NCBI GenBank assembly: GCA_035720425.1
Contig: DASTOB010000061.1
Coordinates: 1-64,000 of the forward strand
Source: DASTOB01 sp035720425
GTDB taxonomy: Bacteria; Chloroflexota; Limnocylindria; Limnocylindrales; CSP1-4
Reading direction: 5' to 3'
Length of the DNA: 64,000 bases
The first letter of the stretch is position 1. Each line of letters starts with the position of its first letter. Under the pieces are notes generated by a model. It saw only the letters and a program-made list of their open reading frames with translations, ran no database searches and had not been told where the DNA came from. Shown one piece after another: positions 52,388 through 61,384 of this stretch. The position numbers and the translations under genes are program-made.

Positions 52388-53851
52388 ATGACCGCTGCCG
52401 ACCTCGTCACGATCGCGCCGCTTGCCGCCGCTGTGCTCGTCGCCATCGCGGTCATCGTCGTCGACCTCGCCTGGCCGGGTCGGTCGGAGCCGGTCGTGTT
52501 CGTGTCGCTGGCCGGCCTGGCCGTCGTCGCCGGCCTGATCGTCGTGACCGGCGCGACCGCGGCCTCGGCGTTCGGCGGGTCGTACACGGTCGACGCCCTG
52601 ACGACGTTCCTCGACCTGCTGTTCGTGGCGATCGTCGGCCTCACGATCGCGTTCGGTCCGGACTACCTCCGGCCAAGGGACCTACCGCTCGCGGAATTTG
52701 CGACGGTGCTCATCTTCGCGATGTGCGGGGCGATGCTCATCGCCGCCTCGACGGACCTGCTCCTCCTGTTCCTCGGCCTCGAGCTCATGGTCCTGCCCGG
52801 CTACCTGCTGGCGGGCTACCACAAGACGGACGGTTACTCGACCGAGGGGGCGATCAAGTACTTCCTGCTCGGTTCGTTCAGCTCGGCGATCTTCCTGTTC
52901 GGCCTCGCGTTCGTGTGGGGGCTGACCGGCACGACACGCGTCGCCGGCGTCGCCGAGGCGCTGTCCGGGATTGCCGCCGGCTCGGCTGTTTTGTCGCCGG
53001 GCCTGGCGATGGGCCTCGCGTTCATGACCACTGGCGTCGCGTTCAAGATCGCGGCGGTCCCGTTCCATTACTGGACGCCGGATGCGTATCAGGGCTCGCC
53101 GACGCCGATCACCGGCTACCTCTCGGTGGGCCCGAAGGTCGGCGCCTTCGCGCTGATCCTGCGCCTGTTCGTCGAGGCGCTCGGGCCGCTCCGCGAGGAG
53201 TGGCTGCCGGTCGTCGTCGTGCTCGCCGCGATCACGATGACGCTCGGCAACCTGGTCGCGCTCACGCAGACGAACGTCAAACGGATGCTGGCCTACAGCT
53301 CGATCGCCCACACCGGGTACATGCTCGTGGGCCTCGCGGCGTACGCCGCAGGACGGATGGAGGGCCTCGAGGGCCTGCTGTTCTACGGAGCGGCCTACTC
53401 GTTCATGAACCTCGGCGCCTTCGCCGTCGTCGCCGCCCTCCAGAAGCGGGCCGGCGTCACCTCCGGGCTCGACACGTTCGCCGGGCTCGGGCGGCGCGAG
53501 CCGGTCCTCGGGATCCTCATGACGCTGTTCCTCCTGTCGCTCACCGGCATCCCGCCGACGGCCGGGTTCTTCGCCAAGGCGTACGTGATCCTCGCCGCGG
53601 TCCAGGCCGGCGGTGGGGTCGCGTTCCTCGCCGTGATCGCCGTGCTCAACGCGGCGGCGGCCGCGTTCTACTACCTGCGCGTCGTCGTGTACATGTTCAT
53701 GCGCGAGCCGCGGACCGAGGCCGAGCCGCTCCGGCACGGTCGCCTGCTGTGGGTGGGGCTGGCGGCAGCGACGGTCCTGACGATCGTCTTCGGCGTGTTC
53801 CCGAATGCCCTGCTCGACGCCGTGGGAGCGGCCGCCCGGGCCATCGGGTAA
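52388..53851 (+). CDS. nuoN: NADH-quinone oxidoreductase subunit N (proton pump)
   Basis: 487 residues. Third antiporter-like pump. Conserved LFLGLELMVLPGYLLAGY, AAVPFHYWTPDAYQGSPTP, MLAYSSIAHTGYMLVGL and GIPPTAGFFAKAYV. The 50-base gap after nuoM holds two imperfect copies of an 18-base unit (ATGCCTGACGCCCGCCCG) and a 16-codon frame ending ATGA at the nuoN start. Last gene of the complex I operon. Confidence 0.96.
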   Translation: MTAADLVTIAPLAAAVLVAIAVIVVDLAWPGRSEPVVFVSLAGLAVVAGLIVVTGATAASAFGGSYTVDALTTFLDLLFVAIVGLTIAFGPDYLRPRDLPLAEFATVLIFAMCGAMLIAASTDLLLLFLGLELMVLPGYLLAGYHKTDGYSTEGAIKYFLLGSFSSAIFLFGLAFVWGLTGTTRVAGVAEALSGIAAGSAVLSPGLAMGLAFMTTGVAFKIAAVPFHYWTPDAYQGSPTPITGYLSVGPKVGAFALILRLFVEALGPLREEWLPVVVVLAAITMTLGNLVALTQTNVKRMLAYSSIAHTGYMLVGLAAYAAGRMEGLEGLLFYGAAYSFMNLGAFAVVAALQKRAGVTSGLDTFAGLGRREPVLGILMTLFLLSLTGIPPTAGFFAKAYVILAAVQAGGGVAFLAVIAVLNAAAAAFYYLRVVVYMFMREPRTEAEPLRHGRLLWVGLAAATVLTIVFGVFPNALLDAVGAAARAIG

Positions 53852-53905
53852 GTCCCGGTAGCGCGTCCGCGCGGACCTCCCGGCGCACGAATCGCGCCAC
53901 CCCCG

Positions 53906-53911
53906 TACGAT
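53906..53911 (+). promoter_or_regulatory. leaderless -10 box (TACGAT)
   Basis: TACGAT ends 6 bases before the ATG at 53918. There is no ribosome binding site. Confidence 0.45.
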
Positions 53912-53917
53912 TCGGGC

Positions 53918-55552
53918 ATGCCGGATGCCACGCGCGCCGGCCTGCTCGACGAACTGCTGGGCCGCGACGGCCGCCTGTTCGTCGTCTCCAACCGCGGGCC
54001 GATCACGTTCGACACGGATCCCGATGAGCCCGACGGCCTGACCGCCGGTCGCGGGTCCGGTGGGCTCGTGACGGCCCTGGCCGAACTCGGCCGTCACGCG
54101 CCGGTGACCTGGGTCGCCGCGGCGTTGACCGAGGGCGATCGGATTGCGGCGCCGCACCTGGATCGCGGGCAGCCGCGCCAGCGGCGCCGCACCCGGTCCG
54201 GGGTCCGCGGGCGGGTCGGAGCGCTGATCGAGGACCTCCTGCCGGGCCAGGATCTCGCCCTGTCGTACGTGCCGCTCGATCCGGACGTGTACGACCGCTT
54301 CTACCGCGTCGTGTCGAACCCGTTCCTGTGGTTCCTCCAGCACCGGATGTACGCGCCGGCGTACGGCCCGAACGTCGACGCCGCCCTGCTCGACGCGTGG
54401 CGGCGCGGCTACCGCAGCGCGAACGCGACCCTCGCCGAGGCGGTCGTCAGGGCCGCCGCGGGCCACGAGCGGCCGATCGTGCTCCTCCAGGACTACCACC
54501 TGTACCTCGCCCCGGCGCGCATCCGCGAGCGCCTGCCGCACGCGACGATCCTCCACTTCAATCACATCCCGTGGCCGGCCGAAAGCGAGTGGCAGCTCCT
54601 CCCGCAGGCGCTCCGGCGCGAGATCTGCGAGGGCCTCCTCGCGTGCGACATCGTGGGCCTCCAGACCGACCGCTACGCGTCGCACTTCCTCGACACCGTG
54701 GCGAGCTTCGTGCGCGACGCGCGGGTCGACCCGGAGGGCCGATCCGTCCGCTGGCGCGACCGGCGGATCCGGGTTCGGACGTATCCGATCGCGGTCGATC
54801 CGGACGGCCTCGCCCGCTTCGCCCGTTCCGCGCCGGTGACGGAGCGGGTCGAGCGCATCCGGCAGCGCCTCGAGCGCGCGGGCAATCCGGCGCTCATCGT
54901 ACGGGCGGACCGGATCGAGCCGTCCAAGAACGCGTTGCGCGGCTTCCTCGCCTTCGAGGAGCTGCTCGAGCGCCACCCGGAACTGCGCGGCACGGTCCGC
55001 TTTCTCGCCGTCCAGGCACCGACGCGGACGGAGATCCGCGAGTACGCGGAGTACGGCGCCGCGGTCCGCGAGGTGGTCGCCCGGGTGAACGGCCTGGCCG
55101 AGCCGGACGACGCGCCGATCTGGATCGCCGATGGCTCCGACTACGCGATGGCGATCGCCGCCCTCCGCCTGGCCGACACGGTGCTCGTCAACCCGCTCGT
55201 CGACGGCATGAACCTCGTCGCCAAGGAGGCCGTGCTCGTCGGCGAGCGAGACCCGGTGCTCATCCTGTCCGAGACCGCCGGCGCGGCCGAGCAGCTGGCC
55301 GGCGATTCGCTGACCGTCGCCCCGGCCGACATCGTCGGGACGGCGGAGGCGCTCGAGCGCGCCCTCCGCATGCCGCGGGACGAGCGGCGGGCGCGGCTGC
55401 GGCGCCTTCGCGCCTCGGTCCGCGAGGAGGACCTCGATTGGTGGCTGCGGAGGCAGCTCCGGGACGTCGCCGCCCTCCGGCGCGGCGATCTGCCGCCGTC
55501 GCGCCGGCTGCGCGACACGGTCAGGCGAGTCGAGACCGCACTTCCCGGCTGA
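53918..55552 (+). CDS. otsA: trehalose-6-phosphate synthase
   Basis: 544 residues, GT20 family. Makes trehalose-6-phosphate from a nucleotide-glucose and glucose-6-phosphate. Motifs: VVSNRGPITF, VLLQDYHLYLAP, HFNHIPWPAESEW, VGLQTDRYASHF, and NPLVDGMNLVAKEAVLVGE (donor site). The donor-site segment RADRIEPSKNALRGFLAF has S-K-N where the family has K-G. Also, UDP versus GDP-glucose use is not evident. The 3' end overlaps the convergent otsB by 32 bases. Confidence 0.93.
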   Translation: MPDATRAGLLDELLGRDGRLFVVSNRGPITFDTDPDEPDGLTAGRGSGGLVTALAELGRHAPVTWVAAALTEGDRIAAPHLDRGQPRQRRRTRSGVRGRVGALIEDLLPGQDLALSYVPLDPDVYDRFYRVVSNPFLWFLQHRMYAPAYGPNVDAALLDAWRRGYRSANATLAEAVVRAAAGHERPIVLLQDYHLYLAPARIRERLPHATILHFNHIPWPAESEWQLLPQALRREICEGLLACDIVGLQTDRYASHFLDTVASFVRDARVDPEGRSVRWRDRRIRVRTYPIAVDPDGLARFARSAPVTERVERIRQRLERAGNPALIVRADRIEPSKNALRGFLAFEELLERHPELRGTVRFLAVQAPTRTEIREYAEYGAAVREVVARVNGLAEPDDAPIWIADGSDYAMAIAALRLADTVLVNPLVDGMNLVAKEAVLVGERDPVLILSETAGAAEQLAGDSLTVAPADIVGTAEALERALRMPRDERRARLRRLRASVREEDLDWWLRRQLRDVAALRRGDLPPSRRLRDTVRRVETALPG

Positions 55553-56426
55553 GCAGCGCGAGTGCCCGGGCGGCGTCGTGCGGGCCCGCGAGCAGGACGT
55601 CGGCGGCCTCGATGACCTCGTCGGGGGTCTCCGCGGCTCCGTGAACCCCGACGGCGAGGCCGTCACGGAGCTGGCCTGACTCACGCGCCGTCCGGATGGC
55701 CCGAAACGCCTCGGCGTCGCTCCGATCGTCGCCGAGGACGATCGCCGCTGCCGGTCTGATCTCGTCGAGCAGGCGCTCGACGGCCGCTCCCTTGTGGCCG
55801 GCCCCCTCCGGATGGAGCTCGACGACCCGGCGACCCTCGAGCCGGACGAGGCCGATCTCGCCCGACGCGGTCTCCGCGTCATCGATCGCGGCGAGCACCG
55901 CCGCGCGGGCCGCGTCGCCGTCTGCCGCGCGGCGAAAGTGGAACGCCACGGTCGGGCCCTTGTCCTCGACGAACAGCCAGCCGGGATTGCCCAGCCGGAT
56001 CGCCACGTCGTCGGCCAGGCGGCGCACGGTTGGGGCGTGCCGGGAGAGGGCGGGGTCGGTTGCGACCGCCAGCCGCTCCGCCGATGAGCGGCGGGCCAGC
56101 GCGCCGCCCTCGACGCCGTGGTTGCCGAGGTACCGGACGCCCCCGACGCGAACGCGCCCGGCGACGTCGGCCGCGGCCCGGCCGGACAACACGACGAGCT
56201 CGAGCCGATCGGGATGGCCCTCGGCGAGGGCAGCGAGCCGGCGGAGCGCCGCCCGCCCGAGCGGCAGGACGCGGGTCGCCATCGGCTCCGGCGTGATCGG
56301 CGCGATCGTGCCGTCGAAGTCGGTCACGACGAGCAGCCGACCGCGGGCCGCGGCGACCCCCGCGATCGCCGCGATCCGGCCGGCAACGATCGGCCAGGAG
56401 GTCACGGCGCCCTCCGCGCCGATCAC
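55521..56426 (-). CDS. otsB: trehalose-6-phosphate phosphatase
   Basis: 301 residues from GTG 56426, overlapping the TlpA-like stop (GTGA). HAD-superfamily phosphatase that removes phosphate from trehalose-6-phosphate. Motif I VVTDFDGTIAPITPEP, motif II VVLSGRAA, motif III Lys in AGHKGAAVERLL and motif IV VLGDDRSDAEAFRAI are complete. A second GTG at 56405 is a possible start. Faces otsA with their 3' ends overlapping, so the two steps of the pathway are made from opposite strands. Confidence 0.93.
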   Translation of the reverse strand: MIGAEGAVTSWPIVAGRIAAIAGVAAARGRLLVVTDFDGTIAPITPEPMATRVLPLGRAALRRLAALAEGHPDRLELVVLSGRAAADVAGRVRVGGVRYLGNHGVEGGALARRSSAERLAVATDPALSRHAPTVRRLADDVAIRLGNPGWLFVEDKGPTVAFHFRRAADGDAARAAVLAAIDDAETASGEIGLVRLEGRRVVELHPEGAGHKGAAVERLLDEIRPAAAIVLGDDRSDAEAFRAIRTARESGQLRDGLAVGVHGAAETPDEVIEAADVLLAGPHDAARALALLSREVRSRLA

Positions 56427-57076
56427 GGCGTGACGTCGACGCCGGGCAGGATCCGCGCGACGCCGCGCGCCATGATGTCCGGGCCGATCCCGCCGAACGC
56501 CCCGTCCCGGATGATCCCGTCGGCATCGATCCAGAAGTGGACCGGCAGGGCGTACGCATCCCACGCGCGCTGGGCCGCGCCGTCAAGGTCGAGTCCCACC
56601 GGGAACGTCGCGTTGAGCGACTGGGCGAACGCGGCGACGAGGCCCTCCTCTTCGCGCACGTCGATCGCGAGGACGATCAGCCCGTCGTCGGCGTAGCGCA
56701 CGGCGAACCCGTTCATGCGCGGGAACTCCTCCTGGCACTCGGGACACCAGGTTGCCATGAAGTTCACCCACACCGGCGACCCGACGAGGGCCGCCAGGTC
56801 GATCTCACCGCCGCCGACCTGGGGGACGACGAGCGGCGGCGCGGGCTCGCCGACGTGGAAGCCACCGACGATCGGTCCGACGGTGGGGACGGCCGTGGCG
56901 CTGCTCGTCGGTGTCGGCGACGCGCTGGGCGAGGCCTGCGACGGGGCAGTCGGCGACGGGTCGGCGGCGGATGGGCCGGTGGGTTCCGGAGCGAACGCGA
57001 CGATCGCACCGATGACCACCGCGGCGGCGAGCACGCCCGTCACGACGCCGGCGGCGATGGGAACGCGGGAGGACAT
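56423..57076 (-). CDS. membrane-anchored thioredoxin-like protein (TlpA/ResA type)
   Basis: 217 residues. Residues 7-28 form a signal anchor, followed by a Pro/Ser/Thr/Ala linker (30-68) and a thioredoxin fold (75-217) outside the membrane. The active site is ATWCPECQEEFPRMN (Cys111, Cys114), and the cis-Pro is in YALPVHFWIDADG. Such proteins reduce apocytochrome or other cell-surface thiols. No cytochrome c maturation genes are in the window. The start is supported by a TACTCT box 8 bases upstream. Confidence 0.85.
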   Translation of the reverse strand: MSSRVPIAAGVVTGVLAAAVVIGAIVAFAPEPTGPSAADPSPTAPSQASPSASPTPTSSATAVPTVGPIVGGFHVGEPAPPLVVPQVGGGEIDLAALVGSPVWVNFMATWCPECQEEFPRMNGFAVRYADDGLIVLAIDVREEEGLVAAFAQSLNATFPVGLDLDGAAQRAWDAYALPVHFWIDADGIIRDGAFGGIGPDIMARGVARILPGVDVTP

Positions 57077-57084
57077 CGCCGCGG

Positions 57085-57090
57085 AGAGTA
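57085..57090 (-). promoter_or_regulatory. leaderless -10 box (TACTCT)
   Basis: Minus-strand TACTCT ends 8 bases before the ATG at 57076. Confidence 0.45.
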
Positions 57091-57130
57091 CCAGTACGAG
57101 CGTGCGGGGGCCGTCTCGGACGTTCGCTGC

Positions 57131-57136
57131 TAGGCT
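57131..57136 (+). promoter_or_regulatory. near-leaderless -10 box (TAGGCT)
   Basis: TAGGCT ends 9 bases before the ATG at 57146. It is divergent from the TlpA-like promoter 40 bases away. Confidence 0.4.
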
Positions 57137-57145
57137 GTCCGTCCG

Positions 57146-57865
57146 ATGTCGACCATCCGGGATCGCCTCCGCACGCGTCTCGTGCCCTCCCTGTTGACGG
57201 CGAGCGGCGTCATGCTCGTCGCGGCCGGCCTGCTGTCCTACACCGGACCGGTCGACGCCGGGGTCCCGACATCACCGCCGCCCACCACCGCTCCGCCGAC
57301 GGCGACCCCGTCGCCCACGCCGACCCCGTCGCCCACGTTCCCGCCGTCGGTCGAACCATCCGCCTCGCCGTCTCCGTCACCGTCCGTGCCGAGCGACCGG
57401 GTCTCGACCCGCGTCGTCGTCCCCGCGCTCGGGATCGACCTGCCGGTGGTCAAGCCGCCCGGCGACAACTCGTATCCACTGTGCAACGTGGCCGAGTACA
57501 TCCAGGAGCTCGGCCAACCCGGACAGGGCCGGGCGACCTACCTCTACGCGCACGCCCGGACGGGCATGTTCCTGCCGATCCTCGACGCTTCGAAGGTCAG
57601 CAACGGGGCGGCCATGCTCGGCATGCTCGTCCAGGTCTACACGAGCGACGACCAGCTGTTCCTCTACGAGATCGTCGAGATCCGCCGCCACCAGACGTCG
57701 CTCGGCGACGCGCTCGCGGCGAACACGGAGCAGGTCTGGCTCCAGACGTCCGAGGGACCCCGCGGCACACCGGGCAAGACCCAGGTGATCGCCGACTTCC
57801 TGTTGAGCGGCCCGGCCGATCCGGCCGATGCGCACCCGGTGCCCAAGCCGGTCGTGTGCGGCTGA
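57146..57865 (+). CDS. sortase-like protein with Ser in place of catalytic Cys
   Basis: 239 residues. Membrane anchor at residues 12-31, a Pro/Ser/Thr linker (41-84), then a sortase-like barrel. VVVPALGIDLPVVKPPG resembles the first strand of the fold and YLYAHARTGMF the T-L-x-G-H segment (His136). At the expected T-L-x-T-C site the sequence is VWLQTSEGPRG, with Ser202 (codon TCC) where sortases have Cys; Arg206 or Lys211 could be the third residue. Probably inactive as a transpeptidase, or a variant chemistry. No LPxTG substrate is evident nearby. Confidence 0.65.
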   Translation: MSTIRDRLRTRLVPSLLTASGVMLVAAGLLSYTGPVDAGVPTSPPPTTAPPTATPSPTPTPSPTFPPSVEPSASPSPSPSVPSDRVSTRVVVPALGIDLPVVKPPGDNSYPLCNVAEYIQELGQPGQGRATYLYAHARTGMFLPILDASKVSNGAAMLGMLVQVYTSDDQLFLYEIVEIRRHQTSLGDALAANTEQVWLQTSEGPRGTPGKTQVIADFLLSGPADPADAHPVPKPVVCG

Positions 57866-57872
57866 CGCCGCC

Positions 57873-58949
57873 TCAGATCCAGTCGATCCGGCGGAGCACG
57901 AGCGCGACGGTCGCCGACAGCGCGACGACGGCGACGGTCACGACCCAGAACCCGGTCGCCTCGCCGCCCGCGAACGCGGCGCCAGCCTCGCTCATCCCGA
58001 AGATGCCGGCCACCGCGCCGATGCCGGCCAGGATGACCGTCACCCCGGTCAGCCGCTTCATGATGAGCGACAGGTTGTTGTTGACCGTCGAGAGGTAGAC
58101 GTCGAGCGTGCCGGAGACGAGCTCGCGGTAGTTGTCGAGCTCGTCGGTGACGCGGATGAGGTGGTCGTACACGTCGCGGAAGTAGACGACGTGGGGCGGC
58201 CGGATGACGGCCAGGTCGCGGTTCGTCAGCTGGTTGAAGATCTCGCGGGCCGGTGACGTCGCCCGCCGCACCGCGATCAACTCGCGCTTGAGCACGAACA
58301 GCTGCTCGAGCGTCCAGCGCGACGCCGTGTCGACCACGACGTCCTGGAGCTGGTCAATCTCGTCGGCGAGCCGATCGAGGACGGGAAAGTACTCGTCAAC
58401 GATCCAGTCCGCGATCGCGTAGAAGAGGAGGTCCGGCCCCCGCCCCAGGTACTCGCCGGGGTCCACGCGCAGGAGCGGCGCCGCCGCCGGGTTCCAGCCG
58501 TGCTCGTGGGAGGTGACGAGGTAGCGCTCGCCGAGCACGAAGTCGACCTCGATCGTCTGCACCTCGCCTACGAATGCGAGCACGAACAGGACGACGTGGA
58601 CGCACCCCTCCACCTGGTCGACCTTCGCCCGCTGGTGGTGCTCGCCGATGTTCTCCGCGATGAGCGGGTGAAGCTCGAGGATCCGGGCGACCTCGGCGAC
58701 CTGGGCCCGGGACGGATCCTCGAGGTCGACCCAGACGAACGCCGCCGGGTCGCGCAGCGCGGCCGCCAGGCCGTCGAGGCCCACCGTCTCGGATCCGGAT
58801 CGCCCGGCGCGCGTGATGACGATCCGGACCGTGCCCGGGTTCTCCGTCGGGTCGATCGGGGTCTCGGCGCCCGGCGCCATCGCCACCCGCCCGGTCCGGG
58901 CCCGAGGCGCCCTAGAGGGCGAGCGAGGGCTCGGTGTCGTCTCGTCCAT
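57873..58949 (-). CDS. corA: CorA-family divalent cation transporter with GMS motif
   Basis: 358 residues from ATG 58949; ATG 58880 is an alternative. Pentameric Mg2+/Co2+ channel: a large cytoplasmic N-domain (AFVWVDLEDPSRAQVAEV; HVVLFVLAFVGEVQTIEVDF), a long helix (YLSTVNNNLSLIMKRLTGVT), then two C-terminal membrane helices. The filter signature G-M-N reads GIFGMSEAG, with Asn changed to Ser. The start overlaps the MFS gene by 38 bases. The 7-base gap to the sortase-like gene leaves no room for a terminator. Confidence 0.85.
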   Translation of the reverse strand: MDETTPSPRSPSRAPRARTGRVAMAPGAETPIDPTENPGTVRIVITRAGRSGSETVGLDGLAAALRDPAAFVWVDLEDPSRAQVAEVARILELHPLIAENIGEHHQRAKVDQVEGCVHVVLFVLAFVGEVQTIEVDFVLGERYLVTSHEHGWNPAAAPLLRVDPGEYLGRGPDLLFYAIADWIVDEYFPVLDRLADEIDQLQDVVVDTASRWTLEQLFVLKRELIAVRRATSPAREIFNQLTNRDLAVIRPPHVVYFRDVYDHLIRVTDELDNYRELVSGTLDVYLSTVNNNLSLIMKRLTGVTVILAGIGAVAGIFGMSEAGAAFAGGEATGFWVVTVAVVALSATVALVLRRIDWI

Positions 58950-60573
58950 CGACTCCGTCTCCGTGTGCCGCGCCCGCGGCGCGAGGGGATGATCCGGGCG
59001 CAGCATGCGCCGTTCGCTCGCCCATCGCGAGCGCCGCCGGCGCGGCGGCCGCCGTGAGGCCGGCGGCGACGAGGAAGATCCCGACCATGATCCGGGCCGC
59101 CTCGCCGGCCGCCCAGTCCTCGAGCGCCTGGACCACGAGCCCGTCGCGGAGCGGACGGTCGCGCAGCTCGGCGGGAATGAACGCCGTGTATGCGTCCGGC
59201 GTGGCGTAGACCTCGTCGTACAGGCGATCGATCGTCGTGGACCCATACGCGGTGAGCACGGCGAGGCCGACGGCCATCCCGACCATCCGGGCGACGGTCA
59301 CGGTCGCCGAGGCGGCCCCGAAGGCGGCCCGGCCGACGGCTTCCACGGCCGCCGTCGAGCGCGGCGTGACGGTCAGCCCGAAGCCGAATCCGAAGATCCC
59401 AAGGCCGATCGCGACCTGGTCGAGCGGGGTCGACGGCGTCCAGCCGGCCATGGCGGCGAGCGCCGCTGTACTCGCACCGAGGCCGGCGATCGTGATGAGC
59501 CGAAGTGAGACGACCCGGAGGGCGAAGCCGGACACGAGCGCGCCGAGCGCCGTCGCGCCGGCGAGCGCGCCGAGGGCAACCTGCTGCTGGGCCGGCCCGC
59601 CGTACAGGACGCGGTCGACGAACACTGCGCCGCCGACGATCGCGGTAGCCAGCCCGTAGCCGGTCAGGAGGCTCACGATCGCGGCCGAGCTGAAGGCCCG
59701 GATCCGGAAGAGGCGCGGGTCGAGGAACGGGTCGCTCCGTCGCAGGCCGGCGGCGACCGCGACGAGCGTCGCTACCGCGGCGATCGCCGCGAGCCACGGG
59801 GTCACGGCCGCCGGGTCGACGTCCCCGGGGTCACCGCCGCCCTCGGCACCGATGAGCGTGAGTGCGATCAGCCCGGCTGCAAGCGCGATGCTGAAGACCA
59901 CCGCGCCGAGCACGTCGACGCGGCCGTTGCGGCGCGGCGTGTCCCATCCGTGAGAGGCGGCCCAGGCGATCGCGAGCGCGGCGATCCCGACGGGGACGTT
60001 GAGATAGAAGACCCAGCGCCAGGCAGGCGCAAGCGATTCGAGCAGGAGCGGGTCGTCGAGGCTCGCGCGGGCGAGGGCCCCTTCGACGTGGATCGCCGAC
60101 AGGATCGCCGCGCCGAGGAACGGGCCGGCGGCCATGCCGAGGAACGTGAGGGCGCCGACGACGCCGAGGGCCCGTGGCCGGGCGTGACCGTCGAAGAGGT
60201 GGGACGCCGCCGCGGTGGCGACCGGCACGAGGGCCCCGCCGCCCGCGGCCTGGACGAGGCGCGCGGCGATGAGCTCCTCGAGTGACTGGGCTCGTCCCGC
60301 GAGGGCGGACCCGACGGTGAACACCGCGAGCGCGGCGAGGAACAGGCGGCGGGAGCCCCAGACGTCCGTGAGCCGACCCGCGAGCGGCATCGCGACGACG
60401 TACACGAGCAGGTACCCGTTGACGATCCACGACGCGGTCCGGAGGTGGGTCCAGTCGGCGAGGTCCGTCACGATCGACGGCAGGGCGACGGCCGTGATCA
60501 TGAGCTCGAGCCCGGCGAGGAACACGCCGGCACCGAACACGCCGAGCAGCGCGATCGCGGTCAGGCGGCCCAT
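58912..60573 (-). CDS. MFS transporter, DHA2-type drug exporter
   Basis: 553 residues, fourteen membrane helices expected. Motif A is AGRLTDVWGSRRLFL, the DHA2 N-terminal signature ELMITAVALPSIVTDL is present, and WRWVFYLNVPVGIAAL marks the usual motif C-proximal region. Proton-driven export of drugs or metabolites; substrate unknown. ATG 60573 is supported by a TACCAT box 6 bases upstream. The C-terminal tail (about 40 residues) is polar. Confidence 0.88.
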   Translation of the reverse strand: MGRLTAIALLGVFGAGVFLAGLELMITAVALPSIVTDLADWTHLRTASWIVNGYLLVYVVAMPLAGRLTDVWGSRRLFLAALAVFTVGSALAGRAQSLEELIAARLVQAAGGGALVPVATAAASHLFDGHARPRALGVVGALTFLGMAAGPFLGAAILSAIHVEGALARASLDDPLLLESLAPAWRWVFYLNVPVGIAALAIAWAASHGWDTPRRNGRVDVLGAVVFSIALAAGLIALTLIGAEGGGDPGDVDPAAVTPWLAAIAAVATLVAVAAGLRRSDPFLDPRLFRIRAFSSAAIVSLLTGYGLATAIVGGAVFVDRVLYGGPAQQQVALGALAGATALGALVSGFALRVVSLRLITIAGLGASTAALAAMAGWTPSTPLDQVAIGLGIFGFGFGLTVTPRSTAAVEAVGRAAFGAASATVTVARMVGMAVGLAVLTAYGSTTIDRLYDEVYATPDAYTAFIPAELRDRPLRDGLVVQALEDWAAGEAARIMVGIFLVAAGLTAAAAPAALAMGERTAHAAPGSSPRAAGAAHGDGVDGRDDTEPSLAL

Positions 60574-60579
60574 CGGTCG

Positions 60580-60585
60580 ATGGTA
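60580..60585 (-). promoter_or_regulatory. leaderless -10 box (TACCAT)
   Basis: Minus-strand TACCAT ends 6 bases before the ATG at 60573. The remaining gap to the ArsR promoter (60586-60936) holds nothing else I can support. Confidence 0.45.
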
Positions 60586-60936
60586 CGCGCGAAGTCGGTG
60601 AGCCCACACGGGCGCGGCCGACGCACCACCGGCGCCGCCGGCGCACCATCGTGCTGTCGCCGTGGCATGCGGCCGCGCAGGCTTCGGCCGACCCGTCACC
60701 GTGAGACCCTGTCCGCGGTCGCATCGGCTCCATTGATGCCGCACGCATCAACGGGCGCGTCACGGGGCCGGCTGGCCGCCCGGGGTCGCCGGCTTGTCGA
60801 GCGCCACGCAGCCGGTTATCGATGGACGCGGTGGGATCACGACAAGGCCGGCCGCGCGAGGGACAATCGCCTCGCCTTGCCCACACGGCATTGATGGAGG
60901 CGGTACGCGGGCGCGCAACGGGTGGCGACGGTCCCG

Positions 60937-60996
60937 TTGACAGGGGACGAGCAACCGGGCTAGCATCAACGAAGATTGATATAAACGGTCGTTGAT
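60937..60996 (+). promoter_or_regulatory. ArsR promoter and operator
   Basis: TTGACA (60937-60942), 18-base spacer, TAGCAT (60961-60966). ATCAA-N6-TTGAT (60965-60980), the ArsR/SmtB-type palindrome, overlaps the -10. A longer perfect repeat ATCAACGA (60965-60972) / TCGTTGAT (60989-60996) adds a third half-site. Autoregulation is likely, and the operon continues into phosphoinositide genes. Confidence 0.75.
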
Positions 60997-61384
60997 CCGA
61001 CCGCCACGCACCGGAGCCCCTCCCCTGAGCCCCTCGCCCGCCCGCATTCGCTCGACCCTCGCCACCGTGCTCGACCAGCCGGACGAGCTGCGCGCCCTCC
61101 GCCTCGTCCACAAGACGCTGGCCGACGTCAATCGGCTGCGGATCGTGCGCCGTCTCGCCGAGTCGGACGCGACGGTGACCGAGCTCATCGAGCATGTCGG
61201 CCTGTCGCAGCCGCTCGTGTCGTGGCACCTCGCGCGGCTCCGCGCCGCGGGCCTCGTCGAGACGCGCCGGAACGGTCGCGAGACGGTGTGCGCCCTTCGG
61301 GCGGAGGCGTGGGAAGCCTTCGTCGAGCGGGAGCGCATCGTGCTCGGGCTCGGCGGGGCGGCCGCGCGGCGGGCCGCCTCGTGA
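60992..61384 (+). CDS. ArsR-family transcriptional regulator
   Basis: 130 residues if it starts at TTG 60992; a start at GTG 61067 is possible. Winged helix: LADVNRLRIVRRLAESDATV, LIEHVGLSQPLVSWHLARLR (recognition helix) and AAGLVETRRNGRETVCAL. No Cys-based metal site (no CxC in the alpha-3 region), so the signal may not be a metal. Its stop overlaps the PIP synthase start (GTGA at 61381), tying this regulator to phosphatidylinositol synthesis. Confidence 0.85.
   Translation: MIRPPRTGAPPLSPSPARIRSTLATVLDQPDELRALRLVHKTLADVNRLRIVRRLAESDATVTELIEHVGLSQPLVSWHLARLRAAGLVETRRNGRETVCALRAEAWEAFVERERIVLGLGGAAARRAAS

Noticed and set aside
52682..55882. Minus-strand open frame of over 1,000 codons
   Set aside because: Antisense to nuoN and otsA, both of which have complete family motifs.
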